A stretch of 64,000 nt of DNA from Siphonodentalium dalli (GCA_032622095.1 CP136067.1:77154705-77218704); one strand, 5' to 3'; shown: positions 48,493 through 61,802, counted from the stretch's first letter. Numbers and translations are program-made. Notes: generated by a model not told the origin, from the letters alone.

Positions 48493-49920
48493 ACACAGGT
48501 TATTTTAAAATGTGCGAGCACCAACCACAGCATGCATGGCTTATATGACTTCGTTTTTTTTACTTTTAAACGCGGCGACCCAATGCACTCTTTGCACTGA
48601 CAGCAGTCAGTCTGATATGGCTATATCCAAACTGACCACAATTTAAAAAGTATTGTGCTGAATGATAATGAACATTTTTGAGACAAACCAAGCCAATCTG
48701 AAAGCATTTAGAAGTCACGTCCTTTGTCCTGTGTGGTGCATGCGTTGGCCTGGTAGCGACGACCTATAGCAGCAATCAGTCTGTTTAGTAGTCGGGTACA
48801 CAGAAAGTAACACGCAGTAACGTTATGAACCACTACTTTATTTCTTTATTTATGTAGGTACTAAATCTACAGTTTATATGAAACATTCTCAGATCAACCA
48901 TAAAACGAAATTATTCAGCATATGAACATCAATTTAGCATATACTTCTGATGTTCAAGATGGCTCTTCCCGTATGTCATCTACGTGGATTTACATACTAA
49001 ATAATGGGCTCAGTCTGTCGAAGCAAGTCCGTTATGTTTGGGATGTTAAGGGATATATAGTGAGTGGAATTTCTCATGATATGTCTGGAAAAATCTTTTG
49101 TAATTTGGTACGTGCGATCATCGTGCCACACACATTGTGACCTAAACACACTTTTTATACTTCTAAAGTACCAACAACTTCCACAACATTGTACTGTTTC
49201 ACAAGTGCAGCATACTTGCCAATGCTATTGTATCTCAAGGTTAGGGTAGAGCTTGGATGTGAGTTTACATGTCATGCCTGTTGATATATGTTTGATCTGC
49301 TGAGTTGTAGATCAAATTGCTACCAACAGAATCTCTGCTTACTCTACTCTGACCGCCGAAGTTGATTACTCTAAAGTGGATGCACATTTATTTATTTTTT
49401 CATTGTGCGGATCTATTTATAACTGCTTTATACTTGATTGTAATATTTGTCAGCATTTTATGCATTTTAAGCTCTCCTGTATAGGTCCAATACAATACGC
49501 TATATAGAGGTTTGCTTGTTTTGTGAAATTATGAATTAGTATTCTACCGCAGTCGTGGTGCAGTAAGCTTACAAAGTAAAACATTTAATTCTCTCTAATG
49601 TATTTTATACTGTTTGTGCTCTTATCGGATACTGTGATGAAGATCATAAAATATGAAATTAAACATACTTCGAATACGTCGAAAGCAATTGTTGGGTGAA
49701 TTGGTTTTGCCTGGAAATATACAAAACGTGAGTCTGGGCAGATAAACTGACTAGAAACTAAATTTGAGAAGAAGTCAGACGTGCAGTTCACAACGAGTTT
49801 AGTGTATTTTATACGTGTCGCCACACCCAGGGATACTGAACATTTAGCAATACATAGCTTATAAACACAATGCTACGAACATAGACATATTAATAATAAT
49901 AATGATTTATGAGAGCGCAT
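48493..49920. other. No recognisable gene
   Basis: Only short frames; nothing else noticed. Confidence 0.45.
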
Positions 49921-49938
49921 ATGAGAGAGAGAGAGAGG

Positions 49939-49970
<32 letters not shown>
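49921..49970. repeat. (GA)n microsatellite
   Basis: GAGAGA array with a GGGAGGGA interruption. Confidence 0.9.
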
Positions 49971-49973
<3 letters not shown>

Positions 49974-50151
49974 TTGATAAATTGCATATCATTCAACATT
50001 AACCCTTTACCCAACAAAACGACCAAAAACGCCCAAATAAAGCTTCAACAGCCTAAAATATCTTCGGTCTGTCTCAATAACACCATATAAATATGGATAT
50101 CATTGGAACCGGTTCATTGACCACACTGTGATGGTTACAGTTATGCCCTGT

Positions 50152-50220
50152 GCCAATGCATTCTCTTATATATGCGAGTCGACCATAGGTCGCCTCGCAT
50201 ATATAAGAGAATGCATTGGC
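50152..50220. repeat. 69-bp hairpin, left (copy 1)
   Basis: A 27-bp stem (begins GCCAATGCATTCTCTTATAT, ends GCGAG) perfectly repeated in reverse at 50194-50220 around the 15-bp loop TCGACCATAGGTCGC, whose GACC/GGTC parts also pair. Confidence 0.95.
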
Positions 50221-50364
50221 CTAAACAAATTCTTTTTGAACACTTTTTACCATTTTTTCTTACCATTCTTTAACAATTTTATAATTTTTTCTTACATTTT
50301 TAAACATTTTTTATAATATTTTTCTACATTCTTTGACAATTTTATCATTTTTAATATGTGTTAA

Positions 50365-50433
50365 GCCAATGCATTCTCTTATATATGCGAGGCGACCTAC
50401 GGTCGACTCGCATATATAAGAGAATGCATTGGC
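50365..50433. repeat. 69-bp hairpin, right (copy 1)
   Basis: Same 27-bp stem, with the loop reversed (GCGACCTACGGTCGA). The four stems of this element are identical in sequence. Confidence 0.95.
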
Positions 50434-50449
50434 ACAGGGCCGTTATGTT

Positions 50450-50511
50450 GGGTAAAGGGTTAACTGGCCTATGTGATGATGGGTAAAGGGTTAACTGGCC
50501 TATGTGATGAT
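50450..50511. repeat. 31-bp tandem pair
   Basis: Two identical units, GGGTAAAGGGTTAACTGGCC followed by TATGTGATGAT, at 50450-50480 and 50481-50511. Confidence 0.95.
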
Positions 50512-53500
50512 GGCACGCGCTCTTCACGTACACGGTTCGTACAAATAAAAATACCGTTTCATGATAACTAAGCTCACACTGAGTTTATGCGCTGCTAACA
50601 AACTTAAATATGGACTTAAGCCTACCAAATGTATACGATACAACATAAAATGTATATCAAACTGCGGTAAGCATATATATTCATATTGATGCTGTACTCT
50701 TGGTTCCGCATCGTGAGAGAGATTAGTCGTAAACCATCAGCTACGGCTCACAGGGTACAAAGGCCATTATTACGTGTGGTCCAACCCGACCGTGAACATT
50801 GTGTCGAATTTTATTGTCGACAATCGTCAGACCATAGTATGGGAGGCCATTGTTTGGAAATACACCGAATGAGGGTAGACTCAGACTGTATAGTTATCCC
50901 AAACATCATATTACATGTATACGACCACAAACCGGAAGGGTCGCAGTGTGACCACGTAGTCTCATTAGTCTTACTAGTATGAAGATTAATTCGCTATAGA
51001 CATGGCGTTCAGTATCTGGAAAGTTTGCCATGGCGAATGCCATTTGCCAGCCCGTGCTCGTGAAAATAAGCACATAGCAGGTTTATTTTAAAGGAACACA
51101 ATCCGATTCGATGTTACCCATATCACCAGATTCCAAAAACAACAACAACAACAACATTTCTTCAAAAGACGCTCGATTAATTACCAACAATTAACGCTAA
51201 CCACCGTCAACTCTAGTATGACATTTACCAAAATTTGTTAATTATCAACATTTTGTTCAACGCAATTTGGTGTCGAGAGCATGTCGGTCGGCTCGTCGAA
51301 CATTTGCTTGGCCGCCAAATATCCAGGTAGTGCAGCTGGGTGTTGAAAAATAACCGATTTCAAATATAACTCTGAGCTTTGTTGGGTGGGTTCCTCGACT
51401 CAAATCAATTATTTCTTCCCCACCCAAGCCAAAGAAATAGTAATTTAGGGGTGATCAATTGGATTATGTATCTTTAATGAGCGAAATAAGCTCATGTTGG
51501 CAATAAATAACTTCGGTGTACGCTTTATATGGACATAAAACCAGGGGGGGGGGGGGTCGGAAAAAGTGACATGACAGTAGGCTGAAAAACTTTTTCCCGG
51601 CTCTTGGGTACCCACCACCCCCGGGCCTATTTGAAGGACAAAATATTTTTTCCAATGTCATGCGGGGTGGGGTACCCACGCCCTTTTTACCTCAAAATCT
51701 GTAGTCTCACACCATTTAAGCTTGATGGTCAGTATTACAGTTACCCTATTTCCGTTTCATTCCAACTTTTGTAATAACACGAAACAGGAAGTGATCTAAA
51801 AAAAAACCTGGAAAAACCCAAAATAACACACATAATACATGTGCTGATTAGTAAATAATTGATTGTTTCGTCCACAAATATTGTCTGAGGTAGCTCATTA
51901 TACATGTAAACAAGTATAAAAGCATTATTGTACCTTCTTTTCGTCACAGCAAGTGTAACTTTAGATGTGTCTCATAGTATCACATGAATTTATGTCAATT
52001 ATGATTTTTGAAAAAATATCAGGGCAACACCACCTGGCAATTAACTCTCCAACAATACAGGTATTCAGCTGAAATCCACCATGTATCACAAAACTAATTT
52101 TCATTTCCATGAGCTGAGTTCTTGGTTAGGTACTGTGCTAAGGCCAGACCCAGGTCAAGCGTCCAGACACATACATATACGAAACTTGAAAATATGCAGA
52201 ATAAGCTCCAAGGAGGGTGAGTTTAGTGATGCTACCCAGTATAGTGGGCTATAGCATTACCAAATTCACCATATGTGACCCTCATTATGTAGCTAGTTCT
52301 CCATGGTTGGTCAAGACCAAAATAGAATGAGGTCGTCAGAGGTTGAATTTGTTGATGCAATGCCGGGTAGTATCGCCAAATCCGCCCTCTGCAGACCTCG
52401 ATCATTTGCTGATGACCACACTGACATAACTGTCCATTTTCATCTGGAACCAGTAGCATTGGTACATGGCAATGTGATCGGACGTAAAAGGCGAATTCCT
52501 GAGAGTTGGTTCATATTCTGTATTTCTGAGAAGCATCATGCCTATATCCACACTAACTATCCACTAAGCACTTCCCTAAGTGGCATACTCACCTTAACAA
52601 TGGTGCTGAACACTTTGAGGCAATTATATTGCAGAAATGTTGTAAGAGGAAAAAATTGTGACCAGTTGGAAAAAAAGTAACTTTTTTCGAGGCTGAATCC
52701 ACACACCCACCCCGTCCTACTGTATGGAACAAAGTGACCCCCCCCCCCTCTGATAAAACCCGGTTTTTAATTGGCTTTATTTAATCTATCCTTTTTCATC
52801 GACACGACTTATCAGATTCACACTCTTTATAATCTGGTTTTACTGTGGCCCGCGCCATTCATCGGAATAACGGGTGAGCTCAATGTGGGCTTTTTTTCAG
52901 AATCTGATAATTCCAATATGAACCTATGTGAATAAGTAGGTCCAATATGGAAATATTTGCACGAGGATATGTAGTGATCGGCAAAGCAATCATTGAATAG
53001 TGCGAGCTTTTTTAGGATACACACATTTTTAGAAACATATTACTATATACACTATATAACTCATATATACCTCCCATTGGGCATTTGCTCCATGGGCTAT
53101 TCGCACCCGTTCAACTTATAGGCGAAATTTGCAGGGGTGAAAACCAAACCCGTATCCTGTCTCTCCCGTTTTACCAGAGATACTAGTATCTCTGGTTTTA
53201 ATCTACATGTATACCGTTCGGCGTGATGTGTCGTTCGCGGCACCGCACACAATCGAATGTATACCCACAATATTGGCACACATATCCTCATGGCTGAGAG
53301 TTTCATAACTAATGATATATGTTTAATTTGCTCATTCCATTATCATTGTGATACAGAGAAGAATATTTACACAAGTATAGATGCTGATAGTATGCATGGA
53401 ATATGTACATGTCTTATCGCAATATGATGTTTAACTACACTTGTTCTGCATGTTTACGTATGTGATAAATGTATAGGTCTTTCGTGGTAGGGTGTTTCCA

Positions 53501-54393
53501 GTGTACGAATTGACGTATACTTTAGTCACGTCACTTTATTTCGGCATTCACAAACGATTACGAACCGGCTATCAAATTATATGATTTCGAACCACGCTGT
53601 TGTTGATAGACACTCGCGCTAAAAAGGAAGTAAAACGGAAATCATATTTAGCGTCTTTATAGCTTTGATCTTTAGGTTGTTTTTGTGCCAGAAAGCAAAG
53701 AAACAGGTCGATTGTCTCCATTGAGAACGCTTACTGCTTCTCTTCTGCAACAACCCCGTTTGATGAAGCTAATACGAGCTTATATGTGTTAGTAGCTTTC
53801 GATTGTCGAAGCACTTATTGACATATCGACTTATTCAGATGGCCTTCTCTCCTTGAGCAACAGCAGAGCGACATCTGCACACGCGAGCTATAAAACCGGA
53901 GCGTTTGTTGCTCAAGAAATGGAACATGGGTTTTGTCTGCGATGAACAAATAGACAACTGTTAGTCGGAGGGACATAAAATAAGGAACCTGGGGCCGACA
54001 ATGAGCGCGGTGTGTTGTAGAGTATTTCATCGCATCGCCCCATTTGTACTCGATCGTAAAATTAAGTGGCTTTTCCGAAGGAGATATACAACCAGGACAT
54101 AAACAAGAAGATACACCAATGGACTTGAGTTGTGTATATACGAGATCCCAGCGAATTGGAAAGTAATCAGCTATTTTCAGTACAATGCAGCATGCGCTAC
54201 GCAGTTGCTCTGCCTCAGGTGCGAACCATACATGCAGATAGGTACGTGGACGCGTTATATGGCGTGTGGGCGACAGGTATCCTCATATTTTAGCCACGTT
54301 TGTCGACCTACAACATTTATCTATCGTTTGCCTTATAATGGTTGTCTATTTCGAGTATGATACGCCGAAGCAATTGCACGCGCATAACGAAAC
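50512..54393. other. No recognisable gene; homopolymer runs and one short hairpin
   Basis: Poly-G (51544-51556) and poly-C (52738-52748) runs. A 24-bp perfect palindrome ACCAGAGATACTAGTATCTC (continuing to 53194) starts at 53171. A 125-codon frame at 52303-52680 has no recognised family and overlaps a counter-strand frame; not called. Confidence 0.45.
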
Positions 54394-54631
54394 ATGGTCC
54401 AATCATACATGCAGGGTGATTCATGGTCCAACCATACATGCAGAGTGATTCATGGTCCAATTATACATCCAGAGTGATTCATGGTCCAATCATACATCCA
54501 GAGTGATTCATGGTCCAATCATACATCCAGAGTGATTCATGTTCTAATCCGTTATGTGATGACGATAAACATGGTCCAATCATACATCCAGAGTGATTCA
54601 TGTTCTAATCCGTTATGTGATGACGGTAAAC
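54394..54631. repeat. 29-bp minisatellite with 61-bp higher-order unit
   Basis: Five 29-bp units beginning ATGGTCCAATCATACATCCA at 54394, 54423, 54452, 54481 and 54510, then a sixth at 54571. The last two are each followed by a 32-bp segment TTCTAATCCGTTATGTGATG..., so 54510-54570 and 54571-54631 form a composite 61-bp tandem pair. Confidence 0.95.
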
Positions 54632-57425
54632 GGACAACAGTTCTGAAAATGTTTTAGCAGATCCACTGGTCGTGGCAGATACATTCAACGACTTCTCTCT
54701 GTGGTGTCAAATATCGAACGAAATCTGCATTCATAAAATGTATCCTTCTGTCAGAACGGTAGGGAAATATGGTCACCACGGTCTTGTTGATATATAGACT
54801 GATAGGGGATTTACAGGATATGACCACTGCATTGGATAACAAAGCGCTACTGAGTTAGATGGAGTTTTCCATGTACCAAAACCATTACTGGCCCATTCAC
54901 TGCATGACCATATCATAAAACATATATTTATCCTCTGTACAGGTCAAATCGCGGAATAAAACAATGGAACATATCATCAAAACACAGTTCATCCCCATGC
55001 ATAATATATATGAAAGGTATATGTGTGTCAAGACTACTCTGCTCCTCATCTTTGGGAGATGTGAAGTCAGCCATCGATCACAATGAACACTACGCGCTGA
55101 TAGTCATACGCCCTCACTAAGACTTTTGACTGTTTTCCCCATGCACTTACAATGTATTATATAAAGAACATACCGTATAAGGTATGGTGTACTACATGCT
55201 AATGATAGTTGCATGCTCTAGAATGGAGTTCTCGAAGGCTACTGATCGGTCCATTAGTATCTTAACATTTTCTTAAGTAATGGGCCTTTCCACAGCTGTC
55301 AATCAAATAATTATTAGCGGATATTTTAGACCAATCAGCGACTGAGCCGGCCAATGGCTGCATTGAAAAGTCTGCTGCCATCTTTCTTCACCCTAATTTT
55401 GATATCCATGCATTCATACAGTGTTAAATTGGCTATATTCAAACAACTTTTTTGTTGTCAAATCATAATATACTGAGATTTATATTTGCGGCATGATGTT
55501 TCTAAATTTATTCGTGATTATAACAATGTTTTTCATTTAACATGACACTTGTCATAATTTTCACATTTTATGGCAAAACGAATGTGCGTTCTCTGCTTTA
55601 GATATATCAAAGAGTCTGTCTGTTCTGGTCTATTTGCAATTTTCCTTCCAGAGCCCTTGACCGATTTCAACCAAATTTGGTGTGGTGCCTCGGTGTACTC
55701 AACAGAATGATGTTATAGCGGCCTTATTTTTTAAATGAAATTTTTTAAACAATTTTTTTTTTTATTTGATTTTCAAAATTTCTATTTTTAAAGGTACGGT
55801 TGGCCTTGGCGGTGGGTATCCTGTGAAAATATTTCCACCCGTCAAAAACCGTCACAAACAAAAGAACAACAAAATGTAGACAGACTTTGTCCGTATACAA
55901 ATAAGAAATATCGCATAAACAGTATGTTATTGTCATATTTTTGACCATTGTTATGTAAACACAAGCATAAAAAGTAACTTTTCTGGTGTTTGTTTATATT
56001 ATGATGGTAAACATAAAGAGCGTTCTTTGTGGGTGAATTCCTGATATGGAACGAATAAAGAGCGTTTATGCCATTTGTGTGTGATTAGCCAGCAGCATTG
56101 TGTTGTCTTCTGTAACACAATCAGGCTCTTGCTTAGGTAAAATATAGTAAATCTTTATGATAACATGCTGTCATGGTATATATGAACGAAACTGTATGCG
56201 TTTTAATGTTTTTCTGTTTACGGTGAATGGAACAAATATGAATATTTTCGACAACTAAGGCCTCACGTGCCTTTAACAAAAAGTTTCATTCTAAAAATCT
56301 AAAAATTAAATAAAAAAATTAAATAAAAAAAATTCTTTAATTAAATTAAAACAAAATTTGAATGTTTCAATTTAAAAATCTAAAATGAAAATTTAAAAAT
56401 TAAATTAACAAAATATATACTATTTTTTTGTTCAACAGCAGATCAGAGTTCAAATAAAAAAATTGAATTTAAACAATTTTTGTTTAAATCAAACAGTTTA
56501 AAATATAAAAATTTGCAGAATCATATACATGAGTCTCTTTCAGACAGTTAACATAAGGGCAAGTGCTGATGTGTTCACTTCGGAAGTCGATCTCGGGTAA
56601 CAGACAATATTTATGTGGCTAAAGTCTTTTACCAGTGGGCTGTGGGTGTGGCCTCTGTGGAAAGCTCCATACCTCCCTTTTTATAAAGGAAAATACGGGT
56701 TTTTATTATGCTGATGGCAACACACTGATAAACAACAATCCTGATCATGAATATGTTACAATATGTGTCCTCAATGAAATGTTCTGAAACGTATAACAAA
56801 ACACATTGAGAGTCAAGGGTCGTTCAACTATTTGTTTCAATCGTTCATGATTCATACATTAATTGCTGCATGTTGGTTTATCGTGGCTATTGGACAAAAT
56901 TCAGGGACAGCCTATTCGATTTATGTACAACTGGAGCACACATGAAGATCGTCTGAGACATACTCAGATTGAGTATATAGCTCATTATATAACTTTCATA
57001 ATTTTGCACAAAGTTAGTAAATATAGGTTTAATGTCACTTTCAACAGCTATGTTCATATCGCGACATAAGAGGAAACAGATTAAGGCTATGGTGTTCATA
57101 TAATACTCCTGCCACATGTTAAACTTCTACTTCAGGCAGTGACTGCCGTGGTCCTGTTATTTACACCTTGAAATATGTCCGACGTCTAAGATTGTACACA
57201 TGTACCAACAAGGGTGTTGAAGAAACTTACACCACCTATGTTACAAACCCGGGACTCATCCAAAATATATAAAAAAAATAACAACATACACTTTTAGATA
57301 TAAGCAAATTCATACATTGCAAATATCCGCACTGTGAACCTTCTGCTTTCATAGCTTCGGGAACTCGTCTGTTGCACTCTGAACTCGGCTGGCCGAAGAT
57401 ATGAAAACGATCAGCACTCATAGAC
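54632..57425. other. No recognisable gene; A/T-rich tract
   Basis: 56285-56500 is an A/T-rich tract of 'aattaaa' repeats. Two TAAAGAGCGTT motifs 42 bp apart (56014, 56056) are the reverse complement of the dispersed motif. No coding segment recognised. Confidence 0.45.
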
Positions 57426-57985
57426 CGGATTCGTTATCTCCAGGTTAAACATATATGTATAGTTCCAACTATACATGTACTATATTTCTAACTTTTCAAA
57501 GACACTGGATCCAGATTCGTCATATCCGGTTTAAACATCCGAATTTAAACCGGGTTTAAATATATATTGTCGGCCCCGCCGAACCGGGTCTAGGGGGCGT
57601 TTATGGCCGTTCAATGGCTAGCTGATTCAAACTACCTTATACCAGGCAGACCACGAAATTAACGCAAAGAAGCTCATGAACGCTCGTGGAGATGAATAAA
57701 TTTTTACATGATACTACCAAGCCTCCACTCTCACCTCGTTTACACGCCGTCAATCGATATTATGAACAGCTCAACCCATGTAAACCACTGGCCAGAAAGA
57801 CGGATTCGTCACCTCAAGTATAGCCTCCCTATAGACCGAGTTTAGCTGGACCATCGAATTGTATGGTTTAGTTGCCGGTTTAGACATCTGGTCGGTTTTA
57901 AACATGGATTTATCTGTAAAACTGCAGTTTAAACCAAGATGTGTACGTAGACCAGGTTTAAACCGAAAATGACGAACCCGGCCAA
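57426..57985. repeat. Cluster of GATTCGT...GGTTTAAAC motifs in both orientations
   Basis: Plus-oriented phrases 'ccggattcgttatctccaggttaaac' (57426), 'ccagattcgtcatatccggtttaaac' (57509) and 'acggattcgtcacctc' (57799) are answered by a reversed phrase GGTTTAAACCGAAAATGACG at 57954-57973. GGTTTAAAC or one-off variants occur about eight times. This may be a decayed inverted-repeat element of about 500 bp. Confidence 0.5.
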
Positions 57986-58649
57986 AAAATTTCAACGCAC
58001 ACATTCAGTATCGGTCTGAACAGCTTTGTAAGTGCAATTTTTACTGATAGGTGATAACTAGTGTTGTCGTAAAAATATTGTTTTAAACTGAACTCATTCG
58101 GCTGACACAGATATCCAGTCACATTTAACTTTTGTGTTTCCTGTGTCACTCTCAGAGTATAATGTATTTTAAAATGTAGTTTAAATGTTGTGTAAGTATG
58201 TTTCATCTGTCACTAGAAATAACGCTCTAAATCTCACTCAATTGCCCCAGTTAGTCTGAATCTCCCTTGTATTATTATAGTTATATGTATGCAGTCGTCA
58301 AAACTATGGATGCAACAAGAACCCGTGGACAATTACTATCGGACAAACTAATCATTGTAACCGATCATCCCGAGATGTTGCAGTCAATTTTCACGAAAAA
58401 AAAGAAGATTTCTTCATATTATGTAAGTTATCTTTTTACTGAAATACCCAATGAATATGCTCTGTTGAATTTGATATTCGTGTATTATAGCATGAAAACC
58501 AGTATGTAAAGAGTCCGCGTGTACATAATGTGTGTTCATGCTCGAATTAAAAGAAACTGCACGAAAAACGCTTTGTATAGGCATTAACTGCTATGCTATG
58601 ACGTGAGATCTTCTTTTTTCAGTGCATCAAATATCTTGGTACGTTTCAT

Positions 58650-58900
58650 GCATTTACTCGGAACAGCGCCAAACAATGTCCTGTTTATCGGTGACGACTG
58701 TAGATATATTAAACAACTGGCGACTTACTCGACTCCTTGCTATGTGATGACGCATTTCACGCGCGTTATCAATCTCTACGACGTCATGCTATATTCTAAA
58801 TGTGTTCACCGGTGTCTACAAAAAATTCAAGTTAGCAGTTCTCGACCAATCAAAATGCGCGTTTAGTGATACATATTCAACCTGAATTATCCAGGCTGGA
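58650..58900. repeat. Dispersed repeat, second copy
   Basis: Shares TTTACTCGGAACAGCGCC, AACAATGTCCTGT at its start and CGACCAATCAAAATGCGCG, TTTAGTGATACATATTCAA at its end with 33355-33700, with different sequence between. Non-coding. Confidence 0.55.
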
Positions 58901-59194
58901 TAACAATGGTGTATATTGACCCGCCTCAAACTTTCAATCTTCATGCACCGAAGATGCTTATAATAAGTAGTTAGTTATTAGTTGACACACACACACACAC
59001 CCTCACACACATATATATATGGTTAATGGACGTGTAACTCCTTTACTGCTGACGGTAGGTTTCAATGTTGTATATACCCCCCCCCCCGACATGCAAATGA
59101 GCATCACGCCTCTACCGACAGGTAATTGAATTACGTGCAGTTCAAGCCCTGTGCATATATTTAGTCTTATGTGTGGGTCTAGTAGATTAATATT

Positions 59195-59300
59195 ATCCAT
59201 CATGACATGGGGTGTGGGATGGAAAAATCTCACCCGATTGGCCAAATATCTGGCCCCGAGGGTGAGATTTTTCCATCCCACACCCCAGGTCATGATGGAT
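59195..59300. mobile_element. Hairpin element, 41-bp arms
   Basis: Arms 59195-59235 and 59260-59300 pair almost perfectly (shared CATCATGAC, GGGGTGTGGGATGGAAAAAT). The loop contains its own pair GGCCA/TGGCC. Reading frames of 88-96 codons on both strands across it are artefacts. Confidence 0.85.
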
Positions 59301-60886
59301 CATTTTTCTCCCAACCCAAGAGCCTCATTCCGATTTTTTGTTTTATACCAATCTTTGGCACATTCCAGTAGCTTCGTAACGGTATATCTGGGGAGAAATC
59401 TGATACGATATTCGTGATTAACTGGGATGATTTCGGTATATATACTGTAAAAACAAAGCGCGTTACCCGTGTGTGCAGGGTTAATACGTTAGAGTGAAAT
59501 CGACACGGTCTTGTGAAAACGACACGGATACGTCACATCGTTGCACCTGCATAACTTCCGAGAAACGCGCGTATTGATATGAAGTATATACAACTGGACT
59601 AATCGTGTTTGTCATCGGAAATGACCATATCGATACCATTAGAAAAGGAAACATGTGAATATATGACAGACAAATGTTAGTTAGACGCGTTCGACGACGA
59701 CAACTGTTCGAATGTGGAATTATTTCGTTCGTCATTTGTGAAGCGGCTATTGTTTACCTGTTAAGAAATGTGCCAATGGTGCCAGTTTCGCTTGGGGTCT
59801 TCCGTTTTATGGAATATGTTCGCAAATTAGTCGTTTATATTTCATGTTATATATGCAACTCTGTGTCTGCAAGTGAGGTTATGTTGAAGGTTTTTCGTGA
59901 TTAACAGTTGAGGCTTATCTCCATTTGTATTAGCGTCCACGACTTCGTCCGTATTTATTTACTGGAAACGTGAAGCGTAACTGGTTGGTCGCCATTGTTT
60001 TGATCTGTTTTAGTTCACACAAAACATGGTGACGGATTGTTAAATTAGTTCCGGCTCTTAATTAAATAGGCAAAGCAGTCACGTGGGTGGTGTGAGATAG
60101 ATGGTCACGTGTTATGTGAGACAGGGAAATCTCACCCAGCTATCTCACACTGGCTGCCTGTGCTAAAGTGTGTAGGGGGTGGGAGAAAACTATTTCTTGG
60201 TTAGAGGTCTCCACGGGGAGCTCATTGTGCATACATTTGGGAACATGCACGTTCTAGATTACGAATGTCCGACTTGTGGTATAAAACATGGCATAAAGTC
60301 CCATTCGGAGAAATATAAGGTCCAGGTAGAACAAATGAGCTGGGTTTTAAATATAATTAGAGGAGTGGTCTTTATTAAGCAAGCCATGTTCTGAGGGGAT
60401 CTACCACCAAAATACAGCGGGTGTGAATAAATGGTCATTATCAGGAAGTACAAACAAATTATGGATCTAGTGGCATATTACACCATGGATAGTTTGTATA
60501 CCATTCAGAAAATGATGTGACTTTATAGGCTAGTTCATAGTATATAAAGTCTTCATATCTATGTTTCTTCTACAGGTAGGCCTCCATCCTTCCAAATTAT
60601 GTAGACATGTATTCATGTTGTTCAAATGACCAATGTCCGAATAAAATATGGTTGAATTAAAACTATTTACAGGACACACGCCGCCCATACTACTTTTTCT
60701 ATAGTATTCTCTTATTAGTCTGTAAAGGGTAATGTATTCAAATTGATTACAGGAGTTCTGTCATGGCAGCATGCGATGTCGTGGCAACTTTACTAAAAAA
60801 CAATTAATAACGATATTTCCAAACAACGTAAATTTTCAAATTTATATTTGTCACTGATATGTGATAAAAAGCAACACTTTTCATTT
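59301..60886. other. No recognisable gene; partial hairpin at about 60090
   Basis: 'ggtgtgagatag' (60090-60101) and 'ctatctcacac' (60139-60149) form an imperfect stem enclosing TCACGTG. Otherwise only short frames. Confidence 0.45.
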
Positions 60887-60982
60887 TGTGATATAGCTCA
60901 CATGTCCCCTGGTATGATAACACCACTATACGAGTATATATTAGTGGTATCGCACCAGGGGACCTGTGATATAGCTTCACAT
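60887..60982. mobile_element. Short hairpin between 17-bp direct repeats
   Basis: TGTGATATAGCTCACAT (60887-60903) and TGTGATATAGCTTCACAT (60965-60982) are direct repeats flanking a stem TCCCCTGGT...ACCACTAT / ATTAGTGGTAT...ACCAGGGGA. Immediately after lies another pairing, CCGACCACAAAC / GTTTGTGATCGG (about 61000-61041). Confidence 0.65.
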
Positions 60983-61092
60983 CATAAAGACGTTTGTACC
61001 GACCACAAACTTATATTCGTGATTTATATGTTTGTGATCGGTTCAAATATATTTATACAGTGACATTACATTAGGGAATAACGTTATTACTG

Positions 61093-61368
61093 GGGGACTG
61101 TACACTAAATCCGGTTATTGATGGGGTTATCTCCTTTTATACTCAACAGAATATATGCAACAAATAAATGATTTTGAGCCATGGATTAGGGCAAAATACA
61201 CTCGTGTGCTCTATGAAACAGCAAACAACTTGGTAATTCTAATGAAAATGAATTTATGACTGGAGTGTATTTTGCACTGATCCATGGCTCAATTCAGTTG
61301 TTGCATATATTATGTTGAGTATAAAAGGAGATGGTTCCTTAAATGGCCGGATTTAGTGTACAGTACCC
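61093..61368. mobile_element. Foldback element, about 108-bp arms
   Basis: Arms 61093-61203 and 61262-61368 pair with scattered mismatches (shared CTGTACACTAAATCCGG, CTCCTTTTATACTCAACA, TATATGCAACAA, GAGCCATGGAT, GCAAAATACACTC) around a 58-bp loop. Non-coding MITE-like element. Confidence 0.85.
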
Positions 61369-61802
61369 ATTGAAGTATTTAGTAGATTAATCGACGAATT
61401 CAATGTAAGCTTGTGATATCTTGTTGTATGAGCCAGAGCTTTGAGAAAAAAAAAGTAATGAATAGTCAAATGTTTGTCCACATAATGACTAACTTGAGTT
61501 AATCATAATGAGAAGTCAGAAAGCTATAGTAATAGTGACTAATATCAGCGTAGTTAAATGACTAAGCTACGACTGCATCATAATGACTAACTTATATTAG
61601 TCACTGGGAACATATAATTTGGTGGAAATGTTGTACAGATAATTCCAATATTCCACCAGAAGATATAATTATCCAGAATCAGAGACCGAGTTGGAAGCAG
61701 GCAAATATTTCAATCACTTCTCCAAAAACAGATTCCATTACAGGTATATGTTAACCCTGGCATGACTGGAGCTTCATGCAATTTGTAACAATGCATTATC
61801 TT

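Larger units (their letters stand above)
49999..50463. mobile_element. Element with 17-bp TIRs enclosing a double-hairpin foldback
   Basis: The perfect 17-bp inverted pair TTAACCCTTTACCCAAC (49999-50015) and its reverse complement (50447-50463) encloses 430 bp. Inside lie two 69-bp hairpins (50152-50220 and 50365-50433), themselves inverted relative to each other, separated by T-rich spacer in which 'tttttcttacattctttaacaatttt' recurs at about 30-bp spacing. The right TIR is part of a 31-bp tandem pair (50450-50511). No coding capacity. Confidence 0.7.

Noticed and set aside
52303-52680. 125-codon ORF as a hypothetical gene
   Set aside because: No recognised motif, no conserved neighbour, overlapping antisense frame; length is not remarkable for 64 kb of six-frame sequence.
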